64,000 nt of DNA from CAYNYM01 sp049366815 (GTDB lineage Bacteria > Desulfobacterota > DSM-4660 > Desulfatiglandales > HGW-15), in contig JBMNCO010000218.1 of NCBI GenBank assembly GCA_049366815.1, positions 1 through 64,000 of the forward strand, given 5' to 3'. The translations under genes and the position numbers were made by a program. Each line of letters opens with the position of its first letter. Position 1 is the stretch's first letter. This document shows positions 51,330 to 60,725 of the stretch, piece by piece. Under the pieces are notes generated by a model. That model had not been told where the DNA came from. It searched no databases and worked only from the letters and a program-made list of their open reading frames with translations.

Positions 51330-52103
51330 ATGTTGTTCCCTTTGGAGAGTTTTCAGCAGATGCAGGGATTCTTTTGGGTCCTGATGCGGGTCAGCATACT
51401 TTTCTTTCTCCTTCCCCTTTTCGGGGAAAAGGGTTTCCCGGGAATCTGGAAGGTCGGGCTCTCATTGGTCGTCGCCATTGTCGTGACACCTGTCGTCCCG
51501 CCTCCCCAAAATCTTCCCCAGACCCTGCTCGGGATTGTGACAGGCCTGGCCTCGGAGGTCCTTTTGGGGCTGGGGTTGGGCTTTGTCGTCAAAATGGCCT
51601 TTGCCTCCGTGCAGCTTGCGGGTCAGTTCATGGCCTTCCAGATGGGCTTTGCCATGGCCAGTACAGTGGATCCACTCACCGGGACCCAGAACACGGACCT
51701 GTCCCAGTTTCTCTACCTCTTCACCATCCTTATATTTTTTACCATTGACGGCCATCATATCCTGCTGCAGGCCCTGGTTGCATCATTTCAAATGGTCCCT
51801 CCAAACAGTCTTCACCTGAATCCATCGCTCTCCGGGATCCTGGCAAAGGCCAGCTCCCAGATGTTCCTGATCGCTCTCAAGATCGCCGCACCGATCATGA
51901 TCGCCCTGTTCCTGTCCAATCTGTGTCTGGGTATCGTGGCCAGGACAGTGCCGCAGGTGAACATCCTGATGATCGGATTTCCCATCAATATAGGCCTGGG
52001 ACTCATCCTCTTCGGTCTGACCCTGAGCGTCCTTCCCCCCTTGCTGACCGACCTTTCAAACGGCATTGGAGAGACCCTGCTCCACATGCTCAGGCTGATG
52101 TAG
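51330..52103 (+). CDS. fliR: Flagellar export gate protein FliR
   Basis: A 257-residue polytopic membrane protein with the FliR pattern (FFWVLMRVSILFFLLPLFGE, LAGQFMAFQMGFAMASTVDP). The ATG is preceded by AAAGGAGG 13 nt upstream. It lies 7 bp before flhB. No sigma-54 site was found in the gap before it, so it probably depends on transcription through the inverted-repeat element. Confidence 0.95.
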   Translation: MLFPLESFQQMQGFFWVLMRVSILFFLLPLFGEKGFPGIWKVGLSLVVAIVVTPVVPPPQNLPQTLLGIVTGLASEVLLGLGLGFVVKMAFASVQLAGQFMAFQMGFAMASTVDPLTGTQNTDLSQFLYLFTILIFFTIDGHHILLQALVASFQMVPPNSLHLNPSLSGILAKASSQMFLIALKIAAPIMIALFLSNLCLGIVARTVPQVNILMIGFPINIGLGLILFGLTLSVLPPLLTDLSNGIGETLLHMLRLM

Positions 52104-52110
52104 GTGAACA

Positions 52111-53181
52111 ATGCCTGATCAGAGCTTCCAGGACAAGACCGAACCGGCAACCCCAAAACGAAGGCAGGAGGCCAGGAAGAAGGGGGAGGTCGCCAAGAGT
52201 CGAGAACTTGCCTCCGTAGCGGTCTTGAGCGCCGGGGTGGTTTACCTCTTTTTCTCCGCAAGAGGCCTGACACGCGATCTGGGCCGTGTCATTGAGAAGA
52301 CCTTCCGGGATATACCGTCTGTGAAACTCGGCGACGCCGGAATGACGGAGTCTCTTTTCCAGGCGACGATTGATTTCATGTGGCTGGTCATCCCCATGAT
52401 GCTGGTCTTGGTGGCGGTGGCTGTTCTGGCCAATTTCCTCCAGACAGGGTTGATCTGGAGCGTCGAACCCTTGGCGCCTAAAGTGTCAAAAATTGACCCG
52501 GTCAAAGGTTTGACAAGAGTCTTCTCGAAGCGTTCCCTTGTCGAGCTGGCCAAATCGATTTTTAAAATCATTATAGTGGGTTGGGCCGCCTTTTCAACGC
52601 TCAAGGACGAGATCGCCCGGCTCCTGCCCCTCCTGTACCAGGAAAAGATTCAGATCCTGTCCCTGCTCGGAGAGGCCAGCTTCAAGGTCATTGTCCGGTG
52701 TTGCTGGGTCATCGCCATTCTGGCCATCCTGGATTATTGTTACCAGAGGTGGGAGTTCGAACAGAGACTCAAGATGACAAAGCAGGAGGTCAAGGACGAG
52801 TTCAAGCAGACGGAGGGTGACCCCCTGATCAAATCCAAGATCCGATCCGCCCAGCTGACAATGGCCAGAAGGAGGATGATGAAGGAAGTTCCCCGGGCCG
52901 ATGTGGTGATCACCAACCCGACACGCCTCGCCCTGGCCATAAGGTATGACGCCGGGAAGATGACCGCCCCCGTCATTGCTGCAAAGGGCGCCAATAAAGT
53001 GGCCCTCAGGATCCGTGAGATAGCCGCGGAAAACGGTGTTCCCATTGTCGAGAACAAACCCCTGGCACAGAACTTGTATAAACTAGAGCTGGGTGACGCC
53101 ATACCGGCCGAATTCTATCAGGCGGTGGCTGAAATTCTTGCCTATGTCTACAGTCTGAAAAAGCAGCGAAGAGGAATTTAA
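52111..53181 (+). CDS. flhB: Flagellar export switch protein FlhB
   Basis: A 356-residue protein with four membrane helices and the N-terminal signature EPATPKRRQEARKKGEVAKS. The cytoplasmic autocleavage site reads NPTR (in VVITNPTRLALAIRYD) instead of the common NPTH; the cleaving Asn-Pro bond is kept. FlhB with FliK switches export from rod/hook to filament substrates. A separate C-terminal-domain paralogue is encoded at 60726. Confidence 0.95.
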   Translation: MPDQSFQDKTEPATPKRRQEARKKGEVAKSRELASVAVLSAGVVYLFFSARGLTRDLGRVIEKTFRDIPSVKLGDAGMTESLFQATIDFMWLVIPMMLVLVAVAVLANFLQTGLIWSVEPLAPKVSKIDPVKGLTRVFSKRSLVELAKSIFKIIIVGWAAFSTLKDEIARLLPLLYQEKIQILSLLGEASFKVIVRCCWVIAILAILDYCYQRWEFEQRLKMTKQEVKDEFKQTEGDPLIKSKIRSAQLTMARRRMMKEVPRADVVITNPTRLALAIRYDAGKMTAPVIAAKGANKVALRIREIAAENGVPIVENKPLAQNLYKLELGDAIPAEFYQAVAEILAYVYSLKKQRRGI

Positions 53182-53190
53182 AGAAACGTA

Positions 53191-55275
53191 ATGGATGCTC
53201 TGAAGGCCTCGTGGCGACAGTTTTCATTGGGTGCCAATATCGATATCGGTGTCTCTCTGGGTATCGTGGGCATCCTCATGGTCATGATTATTCCCCTTCC
53301 CACGACTATGATCGATATCCTGCTGGCCTTCAATATCACCCTGAGCGTGATGATCCTTCTGCTTACTGTCTATTCCGTTCGACCCCTGGACTTCTCCGTC
53401 TTCCCCACCCTGCTCCTGGTTGCCACCCTGTTCCGGTTGTCCCTGAATATCGCCTCAACCAGACTGATCCTCCTCAACGGACACACCGGACCCATGGCCG
53501 CAGGGAAAATTATCAAGAGCTTCGGATCCTTTGTGGTGGGAGGAAATCCGACCGTCGGACTCGTGGTATTCGTAATCTTGGTGATAATCAATTTTGTCGT
53601 TATCACGAAGGGGTCCGGAAGGATCGCCGAGGTGGCGGCAAGATTTACTCTGGATGCCATGCCCGGAAAACAGATGAGTATTGACGCGGACCTGAATGCG
53701 GGACTCATCGATGAAGACCAGGCCAGGACCCGCAGATCGGAGATTTCAAGGGAGGCCGAATTCTATGGGGCCATGGACGGTGCAAGCAAGTTTGTCCGGG
53801 GAGACGCCATTGCCGGCATCCTCATCACCCTGGCGAATATCCTCGGCGGTTTGATCATCGGGGTGCTTCAGATGGGTCTCAATGTCTCCACGGCTGTGCA
53901 GAACTACACCCTCTTGACTATTGGAGATGGACTCGTTTCCCAGATACCCGCCCTGGTCATCTCCACCGGTGCGGGTATTCTGGTCAGCCGTGCGGCCTCG
54001 GAGGGAAACATGGGCTCGGAGATGGCGCAGCAGTTCGGCGTCCAACCCCGGGCCCTCAAGATTGCCTCAGGCGTCATCTTCCTCTTCGCACTGGCCCCGG
54101 GGATGCCCTTCATGCCCTTTGTGATCTTGTCCGGACTCGTATACTTCTTTTCCAGAGCGGTATCTGCTTCCAATGCCGAAAAGACTGCACAGACTGAAAC
54201 GCAACAAGAAGAAGCGAAAGACCTCACCCCTGAAGAGGTCGAAGGGTTGCTTCCGCTTGACGTCCTGGAGCTGGAGATCGGGTACGGGCTGATACCCCTG
54301 GTGGACAACAAAAAACAGGGGAACCTGCTGGACCGTATTCGCTCTCTCAGAAGACAGTTTGCCCTGGAACTGGGCCTCATCATGCCTTCCCTCCATATCC
54401 GAGATAATCTGGAATTGAAACCCAACGAATACGGCATCTGTATCAGGGGCAATCAGGTGGCCAAGAGTGAATTGATGGTGGACCATGTCTTGGCTATTGA
54501 TCCGGGGGATATCAAGGGCAAGGTGAAGGGCATTGAGACCAAGGACCCGGCCTTCGGATTGCCGGCCCTTTGGGTTTCGACGGATAAAAAGGAAGACGCC
54601 CAGTTCGCCGGGTATACCGTCGTTGATCTGCCGAGCGTGGTCACGACCCATCTTTCAGAGATCATCCGCCAGTATGGCTACGAGTTCCTGGGAAGGCAGG
54701 AGACCCAACGACTCCTGGACAACCTCTCCAAGACCCATCCCAAGGTCGTGGAAGAACTGGTGCCCAACCTCCTGACTCTGGGTTCAGTCCAGAAGATCCT
54801 CCAGAATCTTGTTCGCGAACAGGTGTCCATCAGAGACCTGCTCACCATTCTCGAGACATTGGCCGACTATGCCCCCCTGACAAAGGATACGGATCTGTTG
54901 ACGGAGTATATCCGCCAGAGGTTGTCCAGGTCTCTGACAAAGGCCTATCTGGACGGCGGCAAGACCCTGAAGGTCATTACGGTATCCATGGACATGGAAG
55001 AGGTGATCGCCGGTGGTATCAACCAGACCGAATATGGTTCCTATCTGGCCCTTGAGCCGGATCAGGCTCAAGGTATTACGGGCGCCATAAAGGATGCCCT
55101 GGCCAGGGCGGCCGCCAGGACGGAACAGCCCGTCTTTCTCTGCTCCACGACCGTGAGGCGCCATTTGAAAAAGCTTTGCGAAAGATTTCAGGTCCCTGTA
55201 ATCATCCTCTCCCATAACGAAATTCCCAGCGGCCTGGAGATTCAGTCTCTCGGCGATGTGAGCCTTAGACGATGA
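53191..55275 (+). CDS. flhA: Flagellar export gate protein FlhA
   Basis: A 694-residue protein. The N-terminal half has about eight membrane helices with the conserved cytoplasmic FHIPEP-type loop region (RFTLDAMPGKQMSIDADLNA, LIDEDQARTRRSEISREAEF, YGAMDGASKFVRGDAIAG). The C-terminal cytosolic domain (from about 330) docks chaperone-substrate pairs. It overlaps flhF by four bases. Confidence 0.97.
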   Translation: MDALKASWRQFSLGANIDIGVSLGIVGILMVMIIPLPTTMIDILLAFNITLSVMILLLTVYSVRPLDFSVFPTLLLVATLFRLSLNIASTRLILLNGHTGPMAAGKIIKSFGSFVVGGNPTVGLVVFVILVIINFVVITKGSGRIAEVAARFTLDAMPGKQMSIDADLNAGLIDEDQARTRRSEISREAEFYGAMDGASKFVRGDAIAGILITLANILGGLIIGVLQMGLNVSTAVQNYTLLTIGDGLVSQIPALVISTGAGILVSRAASEGNMGSEMAQQFGVQPRALKIASGVIFLFALAPGMPFMPFVILSGLVYFFSRAVSASNAEKTAQTETQQEEAKDLTPEEVEGLLPLDVLELEIGYGLIPLVDNKKQGNLLDRIRSLRRQFALELGLIMPSLHIRDNLELKPNEYGICIRGNQVAKSELMVDHVLAIDPGDIKGKVKGIETKDPAFGLPALWVSTDKKEDAQFAGYTVVDLPSVVTTHLSEIIRQYGYEFLGRQETQRLLDNLSKTHPKVVEELVPNLLTLGSVQKILQNLVREQVSIRDLLTILETLADYAPLTKDTDLLTEYIRQRLSRSLTKAYLDGGKTLKVITVSMDMEEVIAGGINQTEYGSYLALEPDQAQGITGAIKDALARAAARTEQPVFLCSTTVRRHLKKLCERFQVPVIILSHNEIPSGLEIQSLGDVSLRR

Positions 55276-56432
55276 ATATAAAGAAATTCATAGGCCATTC
55301 TGTTCAAGAGACCATACAGATGGTCAAGAAGGAAATGGGGCCGGAAGCGGTCATCCTGCGAACCAGGAGCCTGGCTTCACCCGATCAAAATAAGGGAAAA
55401 GGCGGCAAAAGGATAGAGGTCACGGCGGCCGTGGATTACGAACCGATATCAGAAGGCGCTTCCAGTCCGGATGAAATCACCCTGGATGCGTTGCTCGGAA
55501 GATGGCGCAACATGGAGATGGAGCTCAAGGAACTCAAAGAGGCGATATTGAGCGTCGGGGCGGGTCAAATCTTGAGCCCTGAGGTCTATTTCAACGAACC
55601 GATCCGGGAGCGATTCATGAATTACCGAAGTTTCGGTTTGAGTCCCGAGATCATCCGACAGTTGATGATTCACAGCCATGAGGGCGGAAGAAAATCGGAG
55701 GGCCCGGCCCCGGGCATGCTTCGAGAGGCCCTTGCCAGCGTCCTGGCCCGGATTTCAACAGGTGGGGAGAAGAAAGAACAGGCGGGGCGCAGGATCCTTT
55801 CATTTATAGGGCCGACAGGTGTGGGAAAAACAACGACCCTGGCAAAGCTTGCCGCATTGAACGCGGTCAAACAAGGGAAAAAGACCGCACTGATCACCCT
55901 GGACACCTTCCGGGTCGCGGCGGTTGCACAACTGGAAAGCTATGCACGCATTATGGGCATTCCCCTGGAGGTGGTTGTCAGCCGCCCGGACCTGCAAAAG
56001 GCCATCGGCAGACACAGCGGCTGTGATCTCATCCTGATTGATACGGCGGGAAGAAGTCCCAACCATGAACAGGCGATCTCCGAGTTGAGGGACATACTCA
56101 ATGTCCCGGAAGAGATCCACGGGTACCTGGTCCTGAGTGCCACGGAGCAATACAAAAATTTGCTGCACGCGGACCGAAATTTCGGTGCATTGCCTTTTAA
56201 GAGTTATATTTTCACCAAACTGGACGAGACGCAGGATGCCTCATCCATGATCAACTTCCTCATTTCGAAGGACAAACCGGTCTCGTATTTTACGGCCGGG
56301 CAACAGGTTCCTGAGGATATCGAGGTGGCTTCCAAAAAGAGGCTCGCGTCCCTCCTTTTGGCCGGAATGCACGAGACAAAAGCGAATGCAATGAACGAGG
56401 TGAAGGCACATGGATCAAGCGACCGGACTTAG
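55272..56432 (+). CDS. flhF: Flagellar GTPase FlhF
   Basis: A 386-residue SRP-type GTPase that sets flagellar position. N-terminal B domain (KKFIGHSVQETIQMVKKEMG), then the NG domain with P-loop GPTGVGKTTTLAKLAA, LDTFRVAAVAQLESYARIMG, LIDTAGRSP and the FTKLDE specificity loop. It overlaps flhG by 23 bp. Together they suggest polar flagellation. Confidence 0.96.
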   Translation: MNIKKFIGHSVQETIQMVKKEMGPEAVILRTRSLASPDQNKGKGGKRIEVTAAVDYEPISEGASSPDEITLDALLGRWRNMEMELKELKEAILSVGAGQILSPEVYFNEPIRERFMNYRSFGLSPEIIRQLMIHSHEGGRKSEGPAPGMLREALASVLARISTGGEKKEQAGRRILSFIGPTGVGKTTTLAKLAALNAVKQGKKTALITLDTFRVAAVAQLESYARIMGIPLEVVVSRPDLQKAIGRHSGCDLILIDTAGRSPNHEQAISELRDILNVPEEIHGYLVLSATEQYKNLLHADRNFGALPFKSYIFTKLDETQDASSMINFLISKDKPVSYFTAGQQVPEDIEVASKKRLASLLLAGMHETKANAMNEVKAHGSSDRT

Positions 56433-57318
56433 GGACATCGTACAAAAGAGGCAGAACCGATACGAAGGTCCTGAGAGGTCCGCCAATATCATAACAGAAC
56501 ACCAACAAGTGCCCGGCCCCGTCCGGGTGATCTCCGTGACCAGCGGAAAGGGAGGTGTGGGAAAGACCAACGTGGTGGCCAACCTGGCCCTGGCCTTCCG
56601 CAAGATGTCCAAAAAGGTCCTTGTGCTTGATGCGGATCTCGGTCTTGCCAATATGGACGTCCTGCTCGGACTGAATCCCCGGTATACCGTCAGCCACGTC
56701 CTGCGGGGGGAAAAGAAATTGGAGGATGTCATTATCACCGCGCCCAGCGGCTTCAAGTTGCTCCCGGCCGCATCGGGGATACAGGAAATCACGGAGCTGG
56801 ACAGCTCCCAGCGTCTACTCCTTCTCGATGAATTCGACGCCCTTCAGGGTCAATATGACATACTCCTGATCGACACCGGGGCGGGCATATCTTCCAACGT
56901 CATGTATTTTAATTCCGCGGCAATGGAGAAAATGGTCGTTGTAACGAACGAGCCGACATCGCTCACCGACGCCTACGCCCTCATCAAGGTCTTGACCAAC
57001 AAATACCACCAGAAGCGTTTCAAGATTCTCGTCAATGCGGCGCGAAACGGTCACGAGGCCGAGCGGATATACCGGCATTTGAGCCTGGTCGTGGATCGGT
57101 TCTTGGGATCACCGTCACTGGATTATCTCGGATGGATTCCCTATGACAGGCAGATTCCCATGGCGGTCAGGCAGCAGCAGATGGTACTGCAGCGTTATCC
57201 CAATACTCCCGCCAGCAGAAGTTTCATGGATTTGGCGGAAAGACTGATGAGTCACGATGAAGGACCGGTCTTTGAGGGAGATATCAAATTCTTTTGGCGA
57301 AGGCTGCTCAATTCATAA
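56410..57318 (+). CDS. flhG: Flagellar number regulator FlhG (FleN, MinD-like ATPase)
   Basis: A 302-residue ParA/MinD ATPase. It starts MDQATGLRDIV, the DQAxxLR motif with which FlhG activates the FlhF GTPase. Deviant Walker A is SGKGGVGKTN; LDADLGLANMDVLLGL and LLIDTGAGIS follow, and a C-terminal amphipathic helix (RSFMDLAERLM) may bind the membrane. It limits flagellar number and, in some species, restrains FleQ-type activators. Confidence 0.94.
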   Translation: MDQATGLRDIVQKRQNRYEGPERSANIITEHQQVPGPVRVISVTSGKGGVGKTNVVANLALAFRKMSKKVLVLDADLGLANMDVLLGLNPRYTVSHVLRGEKKLEDVIITAPSGFKLLPAASGIQEITELDSSQRLLLLDEFDALQGQYDILLIDTGAGISSNVMYFNSAAMEKMVVVTNEPTSLTDAYALIKVLTNKYHQKRFKILVNAARNGHEAERIYRHLSLVVDRFLGSPSLDYLGWIPYDRQIPMAVRQQQMVLQRYPNTPASRSFMDLAERLMSHDEGPVFEGDIKFFWRRLLNS

Positions 57319-57346
57319 TGGAAGAGATAAGTTGGAGGATCAAGGA

Positions 57347-58132
57347 ATGTCTCCTTTGGCAATGAAGAAAATAAAGAAGTACCACCAGAACGGCTACTCT
57401 GAAGACCTGTCCAAGGATATTGAAGAGAGAGACCGGTTGATCGTCAAATATGCACCCCTGGTGAACACGATTGCCAACAGAATGGGCCTCAGACTGCCAC
57501 CCCAGGTGAGCAAAGACGACCTTCTCAGCGCGGGTATCATGGGCCTCTTGGATGCCATAGAGAAGTTTGATGTGAACAAGGGGGTGGAATTCAAATCCTA
57601 CGCCGAGTTTCGGATACGTGGGGCCATGCTGGACGAACTTCGTTCAATGGATTGGGTTCCACGATCCGTAAGACGGAATGCAAAAAGGCTCCAGGAGGCC
57701 TATTCCAAGGTGGAACGCGAAAAGATGAGGCCGGCGGAGGACGAGGAAGTGGCCGAGGAAATGGGGCTCGATATAGAGGCATTCTTTCGCCTCCTGGATG
57801 AGGCCCGGGGAGTCTCCATTATCAGTAAGGAGGAGATGAGCTATTTACTTCCCCACGAGGACGGGGACATGGCCTGGCCCATGAATCAACTCGGCGTCGG
57901 CGCAGGACCTCTGGATTCACTGAATCTGGTTGAACTCAAGAATGTCATTGCGGAAGCCATTCAGAGACTGCCCAAAAACGAACGCATGGCCGTCGCGTTG
58001 TACTATTACGAAGAACTGACCATGAAGGAGATAGGAAAGATCATGGGATACACGGAGTCGAGGGTTTCCCAACTCCATACCAAGGCGGTCATCAGGCTCA
58101 GGAACAGCCTGAAGTCCTATTTTGCAGAATAG
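57347..58132 (+). CDS. fliA: RNA polymerase sigma-28 factor FliA
   Basis: A 261-residue sigma factor. Region 2 contains LIVKYAPLVNTIANRMGLRL and FDVNKGVEFKSYAEFRIRGA; regions 3 and 4 include RRNAKRLQEAYSKVE and LTMKEIGKIMGYTESRVSQL. It transcribes late genes such as flagellin and chemotaxis genes, held back by FlgM. The ATG at 57347 follows GGAGG; a longer frame would overlap flhG. No FlgM-like gene is seen in the window. Confidence 0.95.
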   Translation: MSPLAMKKIKKYHQNGYSEDLSKDIEERDRLIVKYAPLVNTIANRMGLRLPPQVSKDDLLSAGIMGLLDAIEKFDVNKGVEFKSYAEFRIRGAMLDELRSMDWVPRSVRRNAKRLQEAYSKVEREKMRPAEDEEVAEEMGLDIEAFFRLLDEARGVSIISKEEMSYLLPHEDGDMAWPMNQLGVGAGPLDSLNLVELKNVIAEAIQRLPKNERMAVALYYYEELTMKEIGKIMGYTESRVSQLHTKAVIRLRNSLKSYFAE

Positions 58133-58140
58133 GCACGACG

Positions 58141-58746
58141 ATGTCGACGAATGACCAGGGCCACGAAGCCCTCTTTCCGGACGATAACGAGGAACTGGAG
58201 GGGCTTACCGGGAAAGAACTGGATGAGGAAGAGGAGGCGGAAACACGGGGTGAGGACGGAGACGCTGTGGCGGGATACGGCCGTTTTCAGCGGGTCTTCA
58301 GGGGACTCAAGGGGCGAACCGGGATCAGGGTGGGGATCGCCCTGATGCTCTTCCTGGGTTTGGGAGTGGGCATGATCCAGGGTCAAAGATGGTTTCCCCG
58401 GAGCGGAGACAGTCCTGCGACCCTTAGTGAGGCGGCGGGTGTTGATCAGGATCATTATGAAGAGAAACTCTCTCCCCTGTTTGTTCCTGTGCCGGAGGGC
58501 GGGGCATGTGAGGCGGTTATGATCCGTTTTTCCGTCATTTGGGATGGGTTGGCATCCTTTCGCTACGGGAACATGGAGCTCCAGATCCGAAACCGCCTGT
58601 ACCAATACGTGACAGGTCTTTTGGAAGAGAAAAAGGACCTCAAAGGAATGATTGATTCTCTTGAGGCGGAGATGAGGGCGATATTCAGGGAATCGCTGCG
58701 TCTGGAGGACCTGGCGGTCAAGATCAAGGAGGTCAGGGAGATTTAA
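58141..58746 (+). CDS. Single-pass membrane protein, distant FliL-like
   Basis: A 201-residue protein: an acidic cytoplasmic N-terminus (DEEEEAETRGEDGD), one helix at about 66-80 (VGIALMLFLGLGVGMIQG) and a C-terminal domain (LSPLFVPVPEGGACEAVMIR, FRYGNMELQIRNRLYQYVTG, EAEMRAIFRESLRLEDLAVK). The arrangement and the EI-D-R.L..L.. spacing resemble FliL, but similarity is weak. It follows fliA by 8 bp in the flagellar operon, so a motor role is plausible. Confidence 0.6.
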   Translation: MSTNDQGHEALFPDDNEELEGLTGKELDEEEEAETRGEDGDAVAGYGRFQRVFRGLKGRTGIRVGIALMLFLGLGVGMIQGQRWFPRSGDSPATLSEAAGVDQDHYEEKLSPLFVPVPEGGACEAVMIRFSVIWDGLASFRYGNMELQIRNRLYQYVTGLLEEKKDLKGMIDSLEAEMRAIFRESLRLEDLAVKIKEVREI

Positions 58747-58788
58747 CGGCGCCAAAGGATTGATCACCTGAAAATGGGAGGACGGACG

Positions 58789-59058
58789 ATGGACGGTTAT
58801 TCAGGGTTGGGAGGCCCTTCGGGCATACCGCCTTCCGCCGGGAGTGTATGGGCTGTCCAGAAGAAACAAAAAACGGATGATCGTCGCCAACGCAAAGAAA
58901 GGGGCAGAGACGACGAAAAGGAAGAGGTGGAAAGGCATGCCGGAGATACGGCCGAGCGGGATAAGGCGAAGGCCGGCCTTGATACTGCTGAGGACATCGG
59001 CTATGGATCCGCCCAATCAACTGCAAAGAGAAGCAGGAACATAGACCTGGTGATCTGA
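58789..59058 (+). CDS. Small charged hypothetical protein of the flagellar operon
   Basis: An 89-residue, highly charged and probably disordered protein (KKQKTDDRRQRKERGRDDEK..., ending RNIDLVI). GGAGG lies 7 nt before the ATG at 58789; an ATG at 58774 would place this site inside the gene. No motif is recognised. The tight spacing on both sides suggests a real gene. Confidence 0.55.
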   Translation: MDGYSGLGGPSGIPPSAGSVWAVQKKQKTDDRRQRKERGRDDEKEEVERHAGDTAERDKAKAGLDTAEDIGYGSAQSTAKRSRNIDLVI

Positions 59059-59072
59059 GTGATTTAAACTTT

Positions 59073-59525
59073 ATGAAAACGCAAATCTGGATTTTCAGTC
59101 AAATTGCCATTGATGTCATCCTGGTCCTGGTGTTGTTCTGGTTCATGCGGTTGCAGCGCAGGCGGCAACTGGACTGGCAGGAGCAGGAAGCGGTCATTCA
59201 GAAATCCGAGGTCATCCTGTCGGAGATGAGGGATATCAGTCGATCTCTTGAAAAGAACCTGGAAGACAAAAAGGAACTGAGCCGTCGCATCCTGGACCAA
59301 CTGGAGCAGGGTCTGAAAAGGGCCGAGGAGAGCTATCATCAGATCTCTGAAATCATCCCCAATTCCGGCGGCCGGATGCCGCAGCAGAGGGAGCACACAA
59401 GATCATCCGTCCTCGCACTTCTCGAAAAGGGACTGAGCAAGGAAGAAATCGCCCGTCACCTCAACATCTCCGTCGGGGAGATCGAGCTGCTGATCAAGCT
59501 GGATACAGCCCGAAATAACAGGTGA
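59073..59525 (+). CDS. Membrane-anchored coiled-coil protein with C-terminal HTH-like segment (DUF2802-like)
   Basis: A 150-residue protein with an N-terminal membrane helix (FSQIAIDVILVLVLFWFM), a coiled coil (about 35-95) and a C-terminal segment SVLALLEKGLSKEEIARHLN, then ISVGEIELLIKL. The last part reads like a small HTH, as in DUF2802-type proteins found in flagellar loci. The function is not known. Confidence 0.65.
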   Translation: MKTQIWIFSQIAIDVILVLVLFWFMRLQRRRQLDWQEQEAVIQKSEVILSEMRDISRSLEKNLEDKKELSRRILDQLEQGLKRAEESYHQISEIIPNSGGRMPQQREHTRSSVLALLEKGLSKEEIARHLNISVGEIELLIKLDTARNNR

Positions 59526-59640
59526 CAGGTCCTCACCGCGTCGATGGTCCGCCCGGTATGTCGCCGGCCCCTTGGAGATCACGGCCTCATTCTTGTCTGA
59601 ATTCACACAATCGAGCCCCGAGAGAAGGAGGCGTTGAAGC

Positions 59641-60723
59641 ATGTTTTCGGGAGTAAATCATCCGCAGATCCTCCGCCGTATTCTTGAGAAAACCCCTTTG
59701 CAGGGTAGAGTGCCCTTCAAGGCTGGAGAGGTGTTCGAAGGAACGGTGGTCAGGAGACTTTCCTGTGAAGAGGTCCTCATCTCCGCAAAGAGCGGGCCGT
59801 TTCGAGCGGTTACAGACCTTGAGCTCCATGAAGGCGTGAGACGGCATTTCCATGTCAGGGCTCTCGAACCCAGGGTGGAACTGGAGGTGCTGGACTCGGA
59901 GCCCGGAGGGGAACGTCGACCGCCGGGAGATCGGGCCTCCTTACGCACATCCAGAGACAACTTTTTGAGGATACTGGCGGATCTCTCCGGACTGCGGGGC
60001 CACAGGAGCCTGACCGCAGAGACGAGGACGGCGTTGAACAACCTGGACCGTCTTCTCCCTGCCCTCGGCCCTGGAAAAGGGAATTCGGGCGGCCATCAAA
60101 GACTGATGAACCAAATCCTGGGAAGCGGCATCTTTTGGGAGAGTAAGGTGGCCCGGTATCTCCGGGGCGAGGGGAAGGATCCATGGGCCGGGACGGCGGC
60201 CGGGGACCTGAAGGGAATCCTGCTCTCTCTGGCCAGGTCTCTCTCGGGGGCCGAAGGGCAGGATCCTCAAATGCATCATCTGGCACTCAGGGCCGAAGAG
60301 GCCCTTCAGATGATCGAGCAGGATCAGTTTTTGAACCTTTCGGCAATAAGAGAAGATGCGGGCTGGTTCTTTTTCCTTCCCGGGTTCAGGGACCGGGGGT
60401 TCCAGAGAGCGGAGGTGTTTGTCGAGGGCAGGGAAGCGGAGGGGTCCCTCACGTTTCATATGGTGGCCCATTTCACCAAATTGGGAGAGATGGAAGTCTC
60501 GGTCCATATCTTAAAGGGCGTCGTCCAGGTCAAGATGTTCATGGAAGATGAGGCCAAGGCATCCTATGTTTCTGAACATCTCTTTCTGCTGGAGAATGCC
60601 CTGGAAGGAGCAGGGTTGAAGGCCGGTTTCCTTTCCTGCAGCGTTCGGGAAACGGATGATGAAAACGGGATGTCCCCGGTAAAGGGCGCGCAGGTTTCAG
60701 ATCCGGTTCACCTGATTATATAG
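59641..60723 (+). CDS. Second FliK-like hook-length control protein
   Basis: A 360-residue protein without membrane segments. The C-terminal 110 residues (FFFLPGFRDRGFQRAEVFVE, HFTKLGEMEVSVHILKGVVQ, and VKMFMEDEAKASYVSEHLFLL) resemble the Flg_hook domain of FliK, with L-G-x-x-E-V and a long helix. The N-terminus (VFEGTVVRRLSCEEVLISAK) is beta-rich. It lies two bases before a FlhX gene, a pairing that suggests a FliK-FlhB-type switch unit. A classical fliK is encoded at 42125, so this is a paralogue or a divergent relative. Confidence 0.65.
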   Translation: MFSGVNHPQILRRILEKTPLQGRVPFKAGEVFEGTVVRRLSCEEVLISAKSGPFRAVTDLELHEGVRRHFHVRALEPRVELEVLDSEPGGERRPPGDRASLRTSRDNFLRILADLSGLRGHRSLTAETRTALNNLDRLLPALGPGKGNSGGHQRLMNQILGSGIFWESKVARYLRGEGKDPWAGTAAGDLKGILLSLARSLSGAEGQDPQMHHLALRAEEALQMIEQDQFLNLSAIREDAGWFFFLPGFRDRGFQRAEVFVEGREAEGSLTFHMVAHFTKLGEMEVSVHILKGVVQVKMFMEDEAKASYVSEHLFLLENALEGAGLKAGFLSCSVRETDDENGMSPVKGAQVSDPVHLII

Positions 60724-60725
60724 AA

